Assembly: GCA_949775045.1 (NCBI GenBank)
Contig: OX459108.1
Span: 7,629,961-7,693,960, forward strand
Direction of reading: 5' to 3'
Origin: Metridium senile
Lineage: Eukaryota; Cnidaria; Anthozoa; Actiniaria; Metridiidae
DNA: 64,000 bases
Part shown: piece by piece, positions 1-16,400 of the stretch
Numbering within the stretch: the first letter of the stretch is position 1
Layout: every line of letters starts with the position of its first letter
Program-made: the position numbers and the translations under genes
The notes under the pieces: model-generated
What the model saw: the letters and a program-made list of their open reading frames with translations, nothing else
The model's database searches: none
Told to the model about the DNA's origin: nothing

Positions 1-2
1 AC

Positions 3-527
3 GAGGCATCGTTTCTTGTAATAGAGCACAAATTTAGCTGGAACGATGTCGCTGGTCCGTTTAAACCTGTCAACCTAATTATTTGGGCAAATGGTATCTG
101 GAAGCTGAGTCTTATTAACCTCGTAGATGTTATAGCAGAAGGGAAACTAAGTCACGATAGTCCAGACTGTATTGTTAATGATGTAGTACGTTTAGCTACA
201 GAAAAGGTAAGCAAGAACCATGTCCTTTGTAGGGGTCTAGGAGATACACACTACAAAAACATAGAAAGCCAGTTGGGTTATTTCCCAAAATCACTAAAGA
301 TCGTTCGTTCTCCCAACGAAATAGTTTGCAGTCAGAGATGCGAAATATGGTACGTCCCAAAGCCAAAGCTGAAGCGACCAGCTGATGATTGCATTCAAAG
401 CGTTTCTGTCTCCTGCTTCTATGAAAAGGGAATTATCGATTTGATATCCGACGTTGGATTTTTTTATAATTTGCTTGAGAGCTTCGTTAGACTATATTCT
501 TTCACTGTAACTTTTCATTTCGGTTGA
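3..527 (+). CDS. 3' end of an unrecognised ORF, open at the window edge
   Basis: Frame 3 stays open from the first bases of the window to a TGA at 525-527, giving about 174 residues with no start inside the window. The product is mixed in composition, with motifs such as SFLVIEHKFSW, LINLVDVIAEGK and WYVPKPKLKRP, and I recognise no domain. A good 5' splice site (GAAAAG|GTAAGC) sits at 206/207 and would end an exon in phase 0, so the open frame beyond it could be intronic read-through. A TTAA-flanked MITE starts 12 bases after the stop. It could be the 3' part of a transposon ORF or of a host gene; no function is assigned. Confidence 0.35.
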   Translation, partial: EASFLVIEHKFSWNDVAGPFKPVNLIIWANGIWKLSLINLVDVIAEGKLSHDSPDCIVNDVVRLATEKVSKNHVLCRGLGDTHYKNIESQLGYFPKSLKIVRSPNEIVCSQRCEIWYVPKPKLKRPADDCIQSVSVSCFYEKGIIDLISDVGFFYNLLESFVRLYSFTVTFHFG

Positions 528-538
528 TATACTCTTAA

Positions 539-698
539 GGCCGAATTACACGGCACAACTTTTGCCTAAAAATGTCGCATGCAACTTGCTTAAACTTGAC
601 TTAAGTCAGATTATACTATTGTTAGCACCAAAGTTGTGCCGTGTAAATCAAGTTGCTTGCGATAGTTGTAGGCAAAAGTTGTGCCGTGTAAATCGGCC
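539..698. mobile_element. 160-bp MITE flanked by TTAA
   Basis: Terminal inverted repeats of about 28 bp begin GGCCGAATTACACGGCACAA on the left and GGCCGATTTACACGGCACAA on the right complement. TTAA flanks both ends (535-538 and 699-702), as for piggyBac- or Kolobok-type elements. A third internal copy of the TIR core lies at about 631-657. Related ends occur near 55035 and 61618. Confidence 0.8.
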
Positions 699-763
699 TT
701 AAGGGTATCAAAAGCCGACGTTTATTTTGGTAGGCTTTGCACTGAGTTCTTGTCGTTTGTTGT

Positions 764-950
764 TGTGCAATGTATTTCCCTCGCGATTGTTCAGATTTCA
801 CACCTACCCGTGAATTCCTGTCTATCACGTGTAAACTTGCAACGGCGGACAATCGGGTTTTATTCAAACGTTGCAAGTTTACGCGTGATAGACAGGAATT
901 CACGAGTAGCTGTCAAATCTGAACAATGGCAAGGGAAATACATTGCAAAA
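764..950. mobile_element. Foldback MITE
   Basis: Two arms of about 80 bp are near-perfect inverted copies. The left begins near GCAATGTATTTCCC at 768 and the right ends with GGGAAATACATTGC near 948, with a loop of about 25 bp. No coding potential; apparent ORFs here are read-through of the arms. Confidence 0.8.
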
Positions 951-1267
951 CATTGAGATTGAAAGTTAAAATTGAAAGGTGAAAATTGGTGGTCAGGTCG
1001 TATAAAAACTCAATCCAGCCACCTAAGATCTAAGGTATTAAAGACGAAATTCAGTAATACATTCATGACGTAAGTGTTATAAAATTGTGAATTTCTGCGG
1101 CGCTGAAAGACTTCAAATTAAGATCGATTATTTGTTCTCTTTCTTTACTATTTCTTCCAGGTTTGAAACAATCCAAATATCTGGCCCAAGACACACATAG
1201 TTCCGCCTTCTTGTCGACTTTTTTAATTTCTTTTTTACGGATGATTTCGATACTTTTTATTCTGAGA

Positions 1268-1711
1268 TTAGTTGCCATTAGCGAAATCAACGATGGAATC
1301 TTGTCCGAACACTGCTTGTAAATATCGATCATCTTGGCATTCAACAATTTTCTCTTTCAATCTTTCGACTATCTTTTTGTTGTCGAACACAGAGCTTACG
1401 TTATCCACCATATCACATAATTTCTTTTCCTCAACCTGCAATCTCTTATTTTGTCGTCGCTTTCTCCGCCCCTTCGGACCCTTCGTATCGTCATCATCAA
1501 CTTCTTCGTCTGAACTATCTGAACTATCTGAAAATGTTTCCATTTCACTCTCACTTCTTTCTTCAGACGTAGAAAAGTCGTCTTCGTTTGTACTTCTGTT
1601 CTCTACAACACTTGGAATTAAGTTTTCGTCTATGAATATTATTTGTGAACTTTCAACGCCAGACGCCATTTTTTGACTGTCACGCCATCTCACCCTCGTC
1701 AATTCACCCAA
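1268..1711 (-). CDS. Charged, low-complexity protein of unknown function (147 aa)
   Basis: A 147-residue minus-strand ORF. The N-terminal half is Ser/Glu/Asp rich, with a run of acidic residues around 70-77 and a basic KGRRKRRQNKR patch right after it, resembling a nuclear or DNA-binding-associated region. The C-terminal part is predicted helical (EEKKLCDMVDNVSS, IVERLKEKIVE). The ORF overlaps another minus-strand frame (1063-1347, Lys/Glu rich), so a frameshifted or spliced longer gene is possible. It sits on the downstream side of orphan exon 1 of the receptor array, at the point where array homology ends (about 1795), so it probably belongs to DNA inserted there. I do not recognise a family. 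Confidence 0.3.
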   Translation of the reverse strand: MGELTRVRWRDSQKMASGVESSQIIFIDENLIPSVVENRSTNEDDFSTSEERSESEMETFSDSSDSSDEEVDDDDTKGPKGRRKRRQNKRLQVEEKKLCDMVDNVSSVFDNKKIVERLKEKIVECQDDRYLQAVFGQDSIVDFANGN

Positions 1712-1919
1712 TCAGATAACGCGCTAAAAATAAGTTATACATCTTTACGATAGGTAATAGGTTAACAATGAAGATGAACACTTCTGGTTATGAACTTCTG
1801 CTGACACTAAATAATTATCATGTGCATTTTAATTAGTCTTACAATGACTTTTTGACAACAAAAAAGCAATGTTTATTATTAAAACATTGTCACAAATGTC
1901 ACAATATTTCACGGCTTAC

Positions 1920-1995
1920 CTGAACACAAGGCTGACCACAGCACTCGTTCCAACACGATAATCTGTAATAAAACTCGAGCCAAAAATGCCATCAT
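1920..1995 (-). pseudogene. Orphan signal-peptide exon of the receptor family (unit 0)
   Basis: This 76-nt exon matches the first exons of genes B and C: two tandem ATGs, a hydrophobic leader beginning MMAFLARVLL, and a GTAAGC donor at 1914-1919 leaving phase 1. Homology to the following intron continues only to about 1795 and is then replaced by unrelated sequence (a charged ORF and MITEs). No CTLD, stalk, membrane or tail exon of this unit is visible in the window. Either the rest lies left of base 1 or this is a truncated copy. Exon identity is strong; its functional status is unknown. Confidence 0.7.
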
Positions 1996-2340
1996 TCTTC
2001 ATCTATGGAGAGGTGTATTCTTACAAGTCTAAACGGTTTTTAAGGAGAGTTTTCAAGCAGGATTTGAATGCTGTGTTTGGTTGTGTTTGCAAACGACTGA
2101 AGGAAGTGTTTCACTTACTGAAAATAGTTTGTCACGTGATACAGCAATGTACATGGCGGATACAACAAACAAATGAAACTGAAACATCAGCAAAAAAGAA
2201 CAACAATAAAAAGGCAAAAAAAGATTTTAATAATACTTGGTCCTCCTTTTCAACTACACCTCGTGATCAAATCGAAATAGTTCTTTCATTTTTTACTAAA
2301 AATTGTCAAGATAAAAGTAGATCTGGCCACTGAGAAAATC
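1996..2340 (-). promoter_or_regulatory. Conserved 5' flank of receptor unit 0
   Basis: This block is nearly identical upstream of units 0, B, A and C, so it was duplicated with the genes and probably carries the promoter and 5' UTR. It contains a palindromic E-box CACGTG at 2133-2138, about 140 bp upstream of the ATG. No TATA box could be assigned with confidence. ORFs across it are conserved only because the DNA is. Confidence 0.55.
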
Positions 2341-2409
2341 CATGTTGAACCTTATGCAAAACAGGACGAAATCTGTATGGTCCTGAATGAGATGTACAGA
2401 ACTCGTCAT

Positions 2410-3070
2410 GGAAGTGTTATTTATAAAGCACTCATTAGTATTCAAGTTTTTTTTTTGATACAGTTTATTGATACAATGTATTCTTAAATTACAGATATAT
2501 TATAACTAATTACACTTTTTAAAGTGTTTAAAAGCGACAAAAAAAAAATTACAACAAGAACAACAACAAAAAGAATATATAGGACAACACAAAAAACAGA
2601 ACTTGTGCTGTATTACTATAAATATTTATGTCAAATTACTTAATTTCTTCCACGTTTTATTATGCATATTTATTTTATTTTTGTTCAGAGCTGCTTTTTG
2701 TTCTACTTTTTTGTATTGCCTTAGTGTATTTAAAAAAAAGATAATGATGGAATCGCATTTGGTTTTTCTCTCTGTTTATAAAGTATGAATTTATATAACA
2801 CAATTATAGAATTAACTAACTCATCATCAACATCTAATATTATATTAGTCTTATTACTTACTGGTAAGACTATGTCAAATTCTTCTAGCCAATTTCGAAT
2901 TTCAAAGTAAAAGTTTTTCGATTAAATACACTACTCATTAGTATTCTATAAAGACACACACATATTTATATTTAGACACGTTTGTATACACCTATTTCAA
3001 AAATCGCTGTCGCAGCCGAAGCTACAGTCCACACTCTAAAGCCTGCAAAGGATGTCGGTAATATGAACTG
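2410..3070. repeat. Duplicated intergenic segment with a solo MITE arm
   Basis: This stretch is collinear with 12115-12640, upstream of gene A, apart from small indels, and represents the duplicated spacer between receptor genes. Its end (2987-3066) is one arm of the inverted-repeat element found complete at 20397-20692. There is no gene. Confidence 0.7.
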
Positions 3071-3735
3071 AATGTATAATTTATTACGCGCTTTTTAACT
3101 AAATATTTGTTTCATGTTCTATCACTATAAAACTTGTTATGTGCATATACCACAAACCAAGGGCACCAGGACAAACAACACAGTTCGATATTGTAGATAT
3201 TTTTTAAGTTTTATAGATCAAATATACGTTATTGCTCTTCACTTATCTGGTATCCTGGGTATACCTTGAGTTCCCTTGGCGATTTATACGGTGGTTTCCT
3301 CCAATTGGAAAGGTCAAAAGCGATGTATTTATGTATTTTGTACGTTAGTTTAAAAACCAGTAACGGTCGTACCTGGCTCTTTGAGTACGGATAAAGATCG
3401 GATACAGCTAATGCGACCGCGCGATATCATTTACGTCATTAATTACAGACCAGCCTGTCAATCACGAGAGTTAATATATTTAATTGATTTACCTTCCGTT
3501 CACTAAAATAACCCGGGGTAAGCAACTCTGTTGCTTTCTATTGTCCTCTCGTCTGCTGGTTTAATCCAATTATTCTGACAAGTGGGGTGGCCATTTGTTT
3601 ACACATCGATGACAGATGCGGCTGTACGAACCAATGGCCATAGAGGGTCAGCCTGGGCGCGGGGGTAATACGACCTTCATCGGTCCCCGCTCGGAACCGA
3701 ACGTTAGCGAAATACGATCGAGGTAATTTGATGCA
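3071..3735. other. Spacer with nothing recognisable
   Basis: No ORF, inverted repeat or array homology could be supported. It contains several direct ATTGGTT/CCAATGG-like motifs but nothing that defines a feature. Confidence 0.5.
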
Positions 3736-3865
3736 TGAGGGCTTAACTCCCCAGCCTACGGGCCTATGCTATCGAGGCTTAGCCTGAGCAACAAAAACTT
3801 GAAACAGTTCAGTATTCGACATTACGAAATAACTATTAGAAATCACGCATTCTGATTGGTTGAGG
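3736..3865. repeat. Array spacer block downstream of receptor tails
   Basis: A block starting ATGAGGGCTTAACTCCCCAG recurs at about 13068, 21072, 43665 and 60100, always a few hundred bases on the 3' side of a receptor tail exon. It marks the repeat unit of the tandem array. Here it is cut at 3865 by the insertion of the 3866-6004 element. Confidence 0.75.
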
Positions 3866-4625
3866 TATGATGAGCTATAGGATACATGGTATTTATGCAC
3901 GATAGTACTTGTATTTTTGCCTTTTGCTCTGGATGTTTATCACGTACTTTGCAAATGTTCACATCAAGGCAGGGTTGATTTTTACAGGTGGTCTTGGTGT
4001 GACCATTGATATGGCAGACAGCACAAAGACGACCTCTTATTTCTGAGAGTGAGGGAAAGTTTTTATCTTGTTCTTTGAGCTTTTCAAGTTGCTCTTTTGC
4101 AGTCTGTACTTGGATACGTAAAACCATAAGATTTTCTGAGAGTTCCTGCTGCTTTGAGTCTAGAGGAGTTGAATCACTCTGCTGTTCTTTTCGCGTGTGA
4201 ACTGATGGCAGCGGAGTCGCCGGAGTAGGAAATGCGAGCTGTTTTGGCTGTAAATTTGAGCTCGAGCAGCATGGAGTAGAATCGGTACTATAGGCCAATC
4301 TTCGTTTTCGAGATACTGGTTGTGGCGAATCTATTTCATTTGCCTGGATAAATATTTTCTTATAATCACGATCCTTGACCTCTTGAGCTGTTCGAAGAAT
4401 TTCAGTGAAAGCGAAGTTGTCACCTTTGGAAATATTTACAAGATCCCCATCATCGTCTTTGAAACGTAAGCGGATCATTTCGTCATCCAAGTGTGCGAGC
4501 GAGGAGCAATTTCGCCTTATGCTAGATAATAGGCCTTGGTAGCATACATTTTCCAAGATGAAAGTGGAAAATTTGTAATCTCCGTATTGAACTTGATACT
4601 TCGCCATTACTGAACTCTCTGACAA
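3843..4625 (-). CDS. PB1-domain and zinc-binding transposon protein (260 aa)
   Basis: A single-exon, 260-residue minus-strand ORF inside the 3866-6004 element. Residues about 8-95 resemble a PB1 domain: they include IRLRFKDDDGDLVNIS, matching the acidic DxDGD-type loop of PB1 scaffolds, and FTEILRTA. A Ser/Pro/Thr-rich spacer (about 100-155) and a coiled-coil stretch (ELSENLMVLRIQVQTAKEQL, about 161-190) follow. A Cys/His cluster CAVCHINGHTKTTC with a further CLDVNIC is probably zinc binding. The last dozen codons run through the TIR into host DNA before the stop, so the native terminus may be elsewhere. Role unknown: possibly a nucleic-acid-binding helper of the transposon. ORF confidence is high, function low. 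Confidence 0.6.
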   Translation of the reverse strand: MSESSVMAKYQVQYGDYKFSTFILENVCYQGLLSSIRRNCSSLAHLDDEMIRLRFKDDDGDLVNISKGDNFAFTEILRTAQEVKDRDYKKIFIQANEIDSPQPVSRKRRLAYSTDSTPCCSSSNLQPKQLAFPTPATPLPSVHTRKEQQSDSTPLDSKQQELSENLMVLRIQVQTAKEQLEKLKEQDKNFPSLSEIRGRLCAVCHINGHTKTTCKNQPCLDVNICKVRDKHPEQKAKIQVLSCINTMYPIAHHTSTNQNA

Positions 4626-6004
4626 TGCCGCCTATCATTCGGAGTAATTGATTTGACCTCGCCTCAATAAATCGCGCGATGTGATTGGACAAAGATTGCC
4701 AAAACTTGTCAAAGACTTGTCAAAAACTTTCTCTAGTGCAAACGGTTCGGCGCGCAGCACTGTAAGGTGACTCGCCCGAAAGCAGAGTAGTAGAAGTTAC
4801 TAGGTGTCTCGCCCGTAAATCTGCTCTTGGAATTATTTTCGCTTGCTAATACATAATAAAATAAATAATTAAAACTATAGATAATGTAAAATATTGTTTA
4901 TAGATAGTGCCCTTTGTAAATATAGTTTGTAGAAGGTTGTACATGGTCCAGTTGGAGACTCACTGATTAAATGCTGTAAGTTAAATAAAGACAACGTTTT
5001 TTTGCATGTGCACCATCTCCATCCAGTGATATATTTTCTTTAGGTAAAACGTAACGCACAAAAAGTCGCCGATTCGTTAATTACATACAGAAGAATTGTA
5101 AATAAGCTAAGTATTAATTTAAGTAATTACATTCAGTGTTGTTGGAAAATATCAACTATACATAACTAGTTCAATATTAACTGATTCACGAATGTATTTT
5201 AAAAAATCAGTCACATTTTAAAACATTATTGTTCTTTGCTCAAGTTATATATTAGGATAAACATATGCCGATGACAGGAGTATTTAGTCATCAATTGCAT
5301 TAATGATTTAATCTTCACACCATAAACACACGTTTTAAAGGGATTTAAGGACTACTGCTTAGAATTTTTCTCTTGGCTTAAGCTTGTCGTGTTACTTTAC
5401 TAGCAAATGTCAATTAATAAACCACAATATAGGGTTTGTAATATCTGCTTTATTACCTCATGTGTTGTATTACGCTTTGGCGAAGTCCAAAACCTACCCT
5501 AGAAACTAGAGGGTTTCTTGATCTGGTATTCGTATTTAACATTTGTACGTCTGTGTTCGTTATTTTCAAGAGATACACTCTAGCCAAACGAGCCTATTCT
5601 TTTAAATTCGCCGAGCCAATAAGAAGCGGAGGGTCACTACGTTACGCCGACTTCTGATTGGTTTAACTCTATGAAGATCTTTGATTGGATGAAAGCTGAC
5701 AGCAAGATGTCAACAAGTTTGCCAAGTTTCCAAATATGGCTATAATTGGCGGTGTCAATCAAAACAGCATGGAAGTGAGATTCTAAGCTCTTTGGGCCAG
5801 GGGTTAGTCTCGTTGAATAAGAAACCGTTTACAAACCGTCAAATTTACAAACGCTAAAGCAAACGATAAAGCAAGGAGAAAATAACCCCTGGTACCCAGG
5901 GTATCCAAAACCCCGATAAATAGATAAAACATATGAAATCCTGTTAGTAAATTATACAATGATCAGTACTATCGTGCATGAATGTTATGTATCATATAGC
6001 TCAT
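3866..6004. mobile_element. DNA transposon with 8-bp target duplication and a PB1-domain ORF
   Basis: The element is bounded by 8-bp direct repeats GGTTGAGG (3858-3865 and 6005-6012). The uninterrupted sequence is seen in the gene B spacer near 13195-13202. Inverted ends of about 40 bp match: ATGAGCTATAGGATACAT on the left, and ATGAGCTATATGATACAT reading inward from the right; the left end carries about three extra bases. The 8-bp duplication fits hAT, P or Merlin-like families, but no transposase is visible, so it looks non-autonomous or decayed. It carries one ORF on the minus strand and a repeat shared with 62150-62580. Confidence 0.75.
5478..5915. repeat. 430-bp dispersed repeat, copy 1
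   Basis: This sequence reappears inverted at about 62150-62580 with roughly 85-90% identity by eye. It starts with a near-palindrome CTAGAAACTAG and ends with CCCCTGGTACCCAGGG. Several CCAATCA/TGATTGG boxes inside suggest promoter-like composition. No ORF. It is nested inside the 3866-6004 element. Confidence 0.7.
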
Positions 6005-6157
6005 GGTTGAGGCGCGTGCTTTATGAGAGAAAACACCATGCATGTTAGCATGTTGATCAATTTGTATTTTTATAAAAGAAATAGACAACTTGGTTTATGT
6101 GCTGTATGCAGCTATAAAGCACAGCTCGCGAGCGCGTTTTCTATTACTTAAATACAA
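6005..6157. other. 3' flank of gene A
   Basis: Array-conserved sequence shared with 13195-13360 and 21200-21370, resuming after the transposon insertion. No coding content; it probably holds the 3' UTR and polyadenylation region of gene A. Confidence 0.4.
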
Positions 6158-6222
6158 TCTTGTTTTGTTTTGTTTTGTTTTGTCTTGTTTTGCTTTGCTT
6201 TGTTTTGATTTGGTTTGTTTTC
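6158..6222. repeat. TTTTG microsatellite in the gene A 3' UTR
   Basis: Imperfect pentanucleotide repeats of TTTTG lie just beyond the stop codon of gene A (minus strand). Shorter versions occupy the same place in genes B, C and D. Confidence 0.7.
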
Positions 6223-6228
6223 CATTGA

Positions 6229-11526
<5,298 letters not shown>

Positions 11527-11840
11527 CACTCTTCAAACATCTCCACCTATCATTCATCTATTGAGTAGTGTATTTACACAAGTTTGAGCGGTTTTTAAAG
11601 AGAATTTTAGGACATTTTTCGAGCGGGAATTGGATGTTGTGTCTGGTTGGGTTTGCAAACGACTGAAGGAAGTGTTTCACTTTCTGGGAATAGTTTGTCA
11701 CGTGATCCAGCAATGAACATGGCGGATACAACAAACAAACGAAACTGAAACATCAGCAAAAATAAATAAATAAAAAGGCAAATATTCTAATAATAGTTGG
11801 TCTTCCTTTTCAACTACACCTCGTGATCAAATCGAAATCC
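11527..11840 (-). promoter_or_regulatory. Conserved 5' flank of gene A
   Basis: Homologous to the flanks of units 0, B and C. It carries the E-box CACGTG at 11699-11704, about 175 bp upstream of the ATG. It probably contains the promoter and 5' UTR; the transcription start was not determined. Confidence 0.55.
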
Positions 11841-13212
11841 TACAAAATATCGATGAAATACAGATATATGCATTGACGTTGTGGATTCATCTTCTTCCTT
11901 TGTCTTCAAATTTAGTTATTAGGCTATACGACCCTAATTACAACATACGTGCAACTACATGTAGGTATATTTTACGGTAAAATGAATACTTAAGTGGTTT
12001 TTCTTTCAGGAGGATACAAAGAAATACTTGAGAAGGTGATAGACAGAGGACACATAAAGGAAATGCACCAAAACCATGAAAAACAAGATATTATTTATGA
12101 ATTTTATAAGTTATTTATAAAGCACTCATTAGTATTCTTTTTTTTTAATACAGTTTATTGATGCAATGTATTCTTAAATTACACATATATTATAACTAAT
12201 TACACTTTATACGACAAAAAATAAACTTACAACAATAACAACAACAAAAAGAATATATATAGGACAACACAAACAAGACCTTGTGCTGTATTACTATAAA
12301 TATTTATGTCAAATTACTTAATTTCTTCCACGTTTTTTTGATGTATATTTATTTTATTTTTGTTCAGATACTTTTTGTTCTATTTTTTTGTATTAGCTTA
12401 GTGTATTTAAAAAAAGATAATGATGGAATCGTATTATTGATTATAAAATTAACTAATTCATCATCAACACCTAATATTATATTAGTCTTATTACCTACTG
12501 GTAAGACTATGTCAAATTCTTCTAGCCAATTTCGAATTTCAAAGTAAAAGGTTTTCGATTCAATACACTTCTCATTAGTATTCTATAAAGACACACACAT
12601 CTTTATATTTAGACACGTTTGTATATATATATAGAGACACATGTACACAAGTTTTTACAAAATACTGATGCAATACTCTAGTTTCGAGGTCTTCAGTGCT
12701 CAGGCTAAGCCTCGATGGTTTGTATATATAAATCCATCAGAGGAAAACCCATGGTATTTCTATTTTATAATGTTTGTATAGATGATTGCCTTACCGCTGG
12801 TTTATCAAAATACGAAAGAATACATCACATGGTACAGGCCCGAAAGCTGTATTTAAGACGGTCAAAACGGGGGGATACGTACGTCTTTTAATATGCTGTA
12901 CCTGATGTACAGTGGTAAAAACGTTTTACTGCAGGTTTTCATGTAGCAGACTGTTTTCATCAGCAACTTATTTTAAAGTTGATTTTACGTTACTTCACAA
13001 CTACAACAGGTACGGGCTTGGGGATTTTCATTCTGTTTATGCAAGCTTATGTTGATATTCTGGAAACATGAGGGCTTAACTCCCCAGCCTACGGGCCTTT
13101 GCTATCGACGCTTAGCCTGAGCAACAGAAACTCGAAACAGTTCAGTATTAGACATTATGTAATAACTATTAGAAATCACTGACGCATTCTGGTTGGTTGA
13201 GGCGCGTGCTTT
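11841..13212. other. Intergenic spacer between genes A and B
   Basis: The left part (about 11880-11990) preserves the uninterrupted version of the site into which the ISL2EU element inserted upstream of gene C (GGCTATACGACCC near 11931). 12115-12640 duplicates 2410-3000. 12750-13190 is the array spacer block also seen at 20767-21200 and 56675-56860 plus 59990-60165. No independent gene. Confidence 0.6.
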
Positions 13213-13430
13213 ATGAGAGAAAACACCATGTGTGTTAGCATGCTGATCAATTTGTATTTTATAAAAGAAATAGACACTTGGTTTATGTGCTGTATGCAGA
13301 TAGGAAGCACTTGGAGATTGTCAGGAAGGCTGCACACAGCTCGCGAGCGCGTTTTCTATAATTTCTTTAATTATAATACTCTAATCTTGTTTTCTTCTGT
13401 TTCGTTTGGATTTGGTTTGTTTTCTATCGA

Positions 13431-16400
13431 TCAGATGCCGGCTTCTCCTCGCAGCGACGGATCAAGAGACTGGTACTCGGCAGAATGAACATCAGGTTGC
13501 AGTTCTTGATAAATACTGCTGGTTTGTTGAAGCGAATGAGGTTTCTTAGGCAGCTTTGTGTCAGGGCTAAGCGATCCATAAACACTCGAGTTAGATGGAG
13601 TGAGAGGCTCGTACAACAATAAACTAGTTGTTAGGATCCCTGTGCTGTTAGTGAGTGGGTTCCCTGTGGTATTACCAGATAGTTCTTCGCTCATGCTCTC
13701 ATAAATTGAAGGGCCGGTTGAAGGAATCCCTGTGGTATGTGGTGATGGGTTCCCTGTGGTGTTGCTATGGGAATGGTGTTCACCACAATCATTCACGTGG
13801 TCCGCTTTGTTCTGATGACTCTTCGATGAATGTTCAATTTCTTGAAGATTAATTGCATTCTGCGAAAAAGAAACACACGCACAGACATGAGACATTTACC
13901 AAATATGGAAAACCTTGGTGAAGATCCCGTATGAAGTCTCATATAGTTATGTTCTGTGATTATTACGTTATGCTTAGCAGATATTTTATCAAGTATGTGC
14001 GAATGTATGACATCTATATATCGTCACTTCTTCAAAATTTTAAAAATTTATATTAATATAAACAGTGTACCTTACCATATTCTCAAGGTTCCCGTTATTG
14101 TCAGACTGTCTGTAAATAAATGATTGAGCATTGTAATACTGAACAATTAGGTATTATATATAATAGACCCATCCAAGGTTATTGCCGCCATCTTGTAGGG
14201 GGTGCAGAATTACTTGGGCGAGCAGTAAATGTATGTGATTTTGGACTACTTTGAAAGTACATATTTTTCTTCCAATTCATTGGATTTTCAAAGTTAAAAT
14301 TTTATATCAAAGGTTTTGCATTTGTTAATAACATATCCAAAACATAGCGCTAGGAAACGAGCTACAGGCTCTGTAATCAATATTTTAGATTTACATACAA
14401 ACACTGTGTTTCAGCGATATAGAATTACACAGTAAATATAGGGAGATTTGAAATCGCCGTTTACATACGTTTCACATAATTTAACAACCTTAGTTTGATC
14501 TCAGGTATAGCCATGCATAGTATCTTTGATATGAAATGTTTATATTGAACATTCGTCAATTTCCAGTGGAGTTATATAAGTTCAAACTTACATACATTTA
14601 CTGCTCGCCCCAGTAGTTCTGCACCCCCTACAAGATGGCGGCAATAACCTTGGATTGGTCTATTGCCTTTGACATGTTTGAGACCATTGGCTAATGATAA
14701 TGATAATGATAATGCATTTATATAGCGCACTTTCTATGTGTAATATATTCAAATGCGCTTTACTCATTATAGTTAGCTGTTAGTAATTAGTATATATTAA
14801 TTAGCGTAAGTGTAGGCCTTTCACTGAGGATAGTCGTGACCTGCGTCCTCAGTCGTTCTTTTACGTCCCCCCGATTAATGGTCAGTGTGTGAGTGGCGAG
14901 AAGGGACCTCCGATTTAACGTCCTTATCCGAGAGGACGCGAAGCCTAACAATTATAAACCGAAATAAATACAAAGTTATAACATTCTCCTCAATTATTTT
15001 AAGACACTGAGTGATGGTCCGGCTGGAGTTTGAACCCCCGGCCTCCCGGTTAACAGGCCGTGCTCTCCCAACTGAGCTAACCCGTTAATCGGTTGAGAAG
15101 ATCGATAACTATCAAACATCGAACCTAATCCAAATGAGCAAAACCATTTTGTTTAAATTCATTTGCATTAGATTCGGCACATGTGAGATACAACGTTTAA
15201 ACCAGGCCTAATGAAACGTCATCGGTAACTCTTGACAGCCATTAAACCTATGTTGAGGCCAACGGTGCCGTAATAAACTTTCGTCAGTTAAGTAGTGCTA
15301 TGTTACCTTTGATGTTGGTGTTCTCTTTTTACTAAAATGCAAAAAAAATGCAAAACCGTTAAATCGACGTTCATCACTGGAACTCTGTTAATTTTTATAG
15401 GAAATCGCACGATCTTTAGTACAATTCGTAATTAATAGGTACGAGTGATGTTTTGAAAGTTTTCAAAATTTGACGAGCCTTTCAGGCGGTTTTCAAAACA
15501 TCACTAGCATCTAATAATTACAAATTTCACTAGAAGATCGCGCTTTTTTTAATTTATGATATATTTAGAAACTAGCTAATTGGTATTTTGCAGAGTTTAA
15601 TCAGAATCGAGTAATTTTGTACAGTATACTATAAGGCAAATAATTTATTTATTCGTTCGTTCGTTTCGTTCTCGTTCTTATCCATTTTCGTCGCTTATAT
15701 AATTTATTCATTGAATTCAAGATTGAAATCACATCAGGTAAGTTATTATTAATTGTACCTTTTTTGCACTTCCATACGATGTAAACGATGAAGATGACGT
15801 TGAATAACAGAGATAAGCAAAACAATGCTATAAACACGGCAGCTAAGATGGATACTGGATCTAAAAACAATGGGTGCCTGATAAGATTTGACGTCATAAA
15901 GCAAATCAGGTGAAGGTGATAGTTATTTAAATAGTCCCCTTCTGGCGGCTCGTATATAGATTTGAACAATCACAGTTCTCGTCGATCAGTTCAGTCGTGG
16001 TAATGTATAACTTTTATTCAAATAATTACTAAATAGAACCCGTTCTTTAGTAACTATATTTTTGTTTTATTTCATGGGCTAAGTGTTTTTGCCCAAAAGT
16101 CCATTTCACAGTTCCCTGCGCCATCTTCAAAGCTAGCCTGGCCTTTGCATCGAGACGAACGTTGAGCTTGCTATGATATAGACCTTCTAACACCTCGCGG
16201 GACAATTATTCACGTGTCTCTATCATTGCAAGCTCAATGTTCGTCTCGCTTCGATACAAAGGCCCGGCTACCTTTCAAGATGGCGCAGGGAACTGCGATG
16301 GGGAGTATCATTACATTAACTTACATTTCGTTGTAACTGGTACATCGTTTGTTGTAGTCAGAGGACTACCATTTACTCGATTGGTTATTACTAGCAATGT

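Noticed and set aside
1986..2333. 115-aa plus-strand ORF and its homolog at 19554-19886
   Set aside because: It lies on the opposite strand in the conserved promoter block, is broken in copies A and C, and contains no domain.
15020..15090. tRNA-Asn-like sequence
   Set aside because: It is the head of a SINE with body and tail attached; the acceptor stem does not pair.
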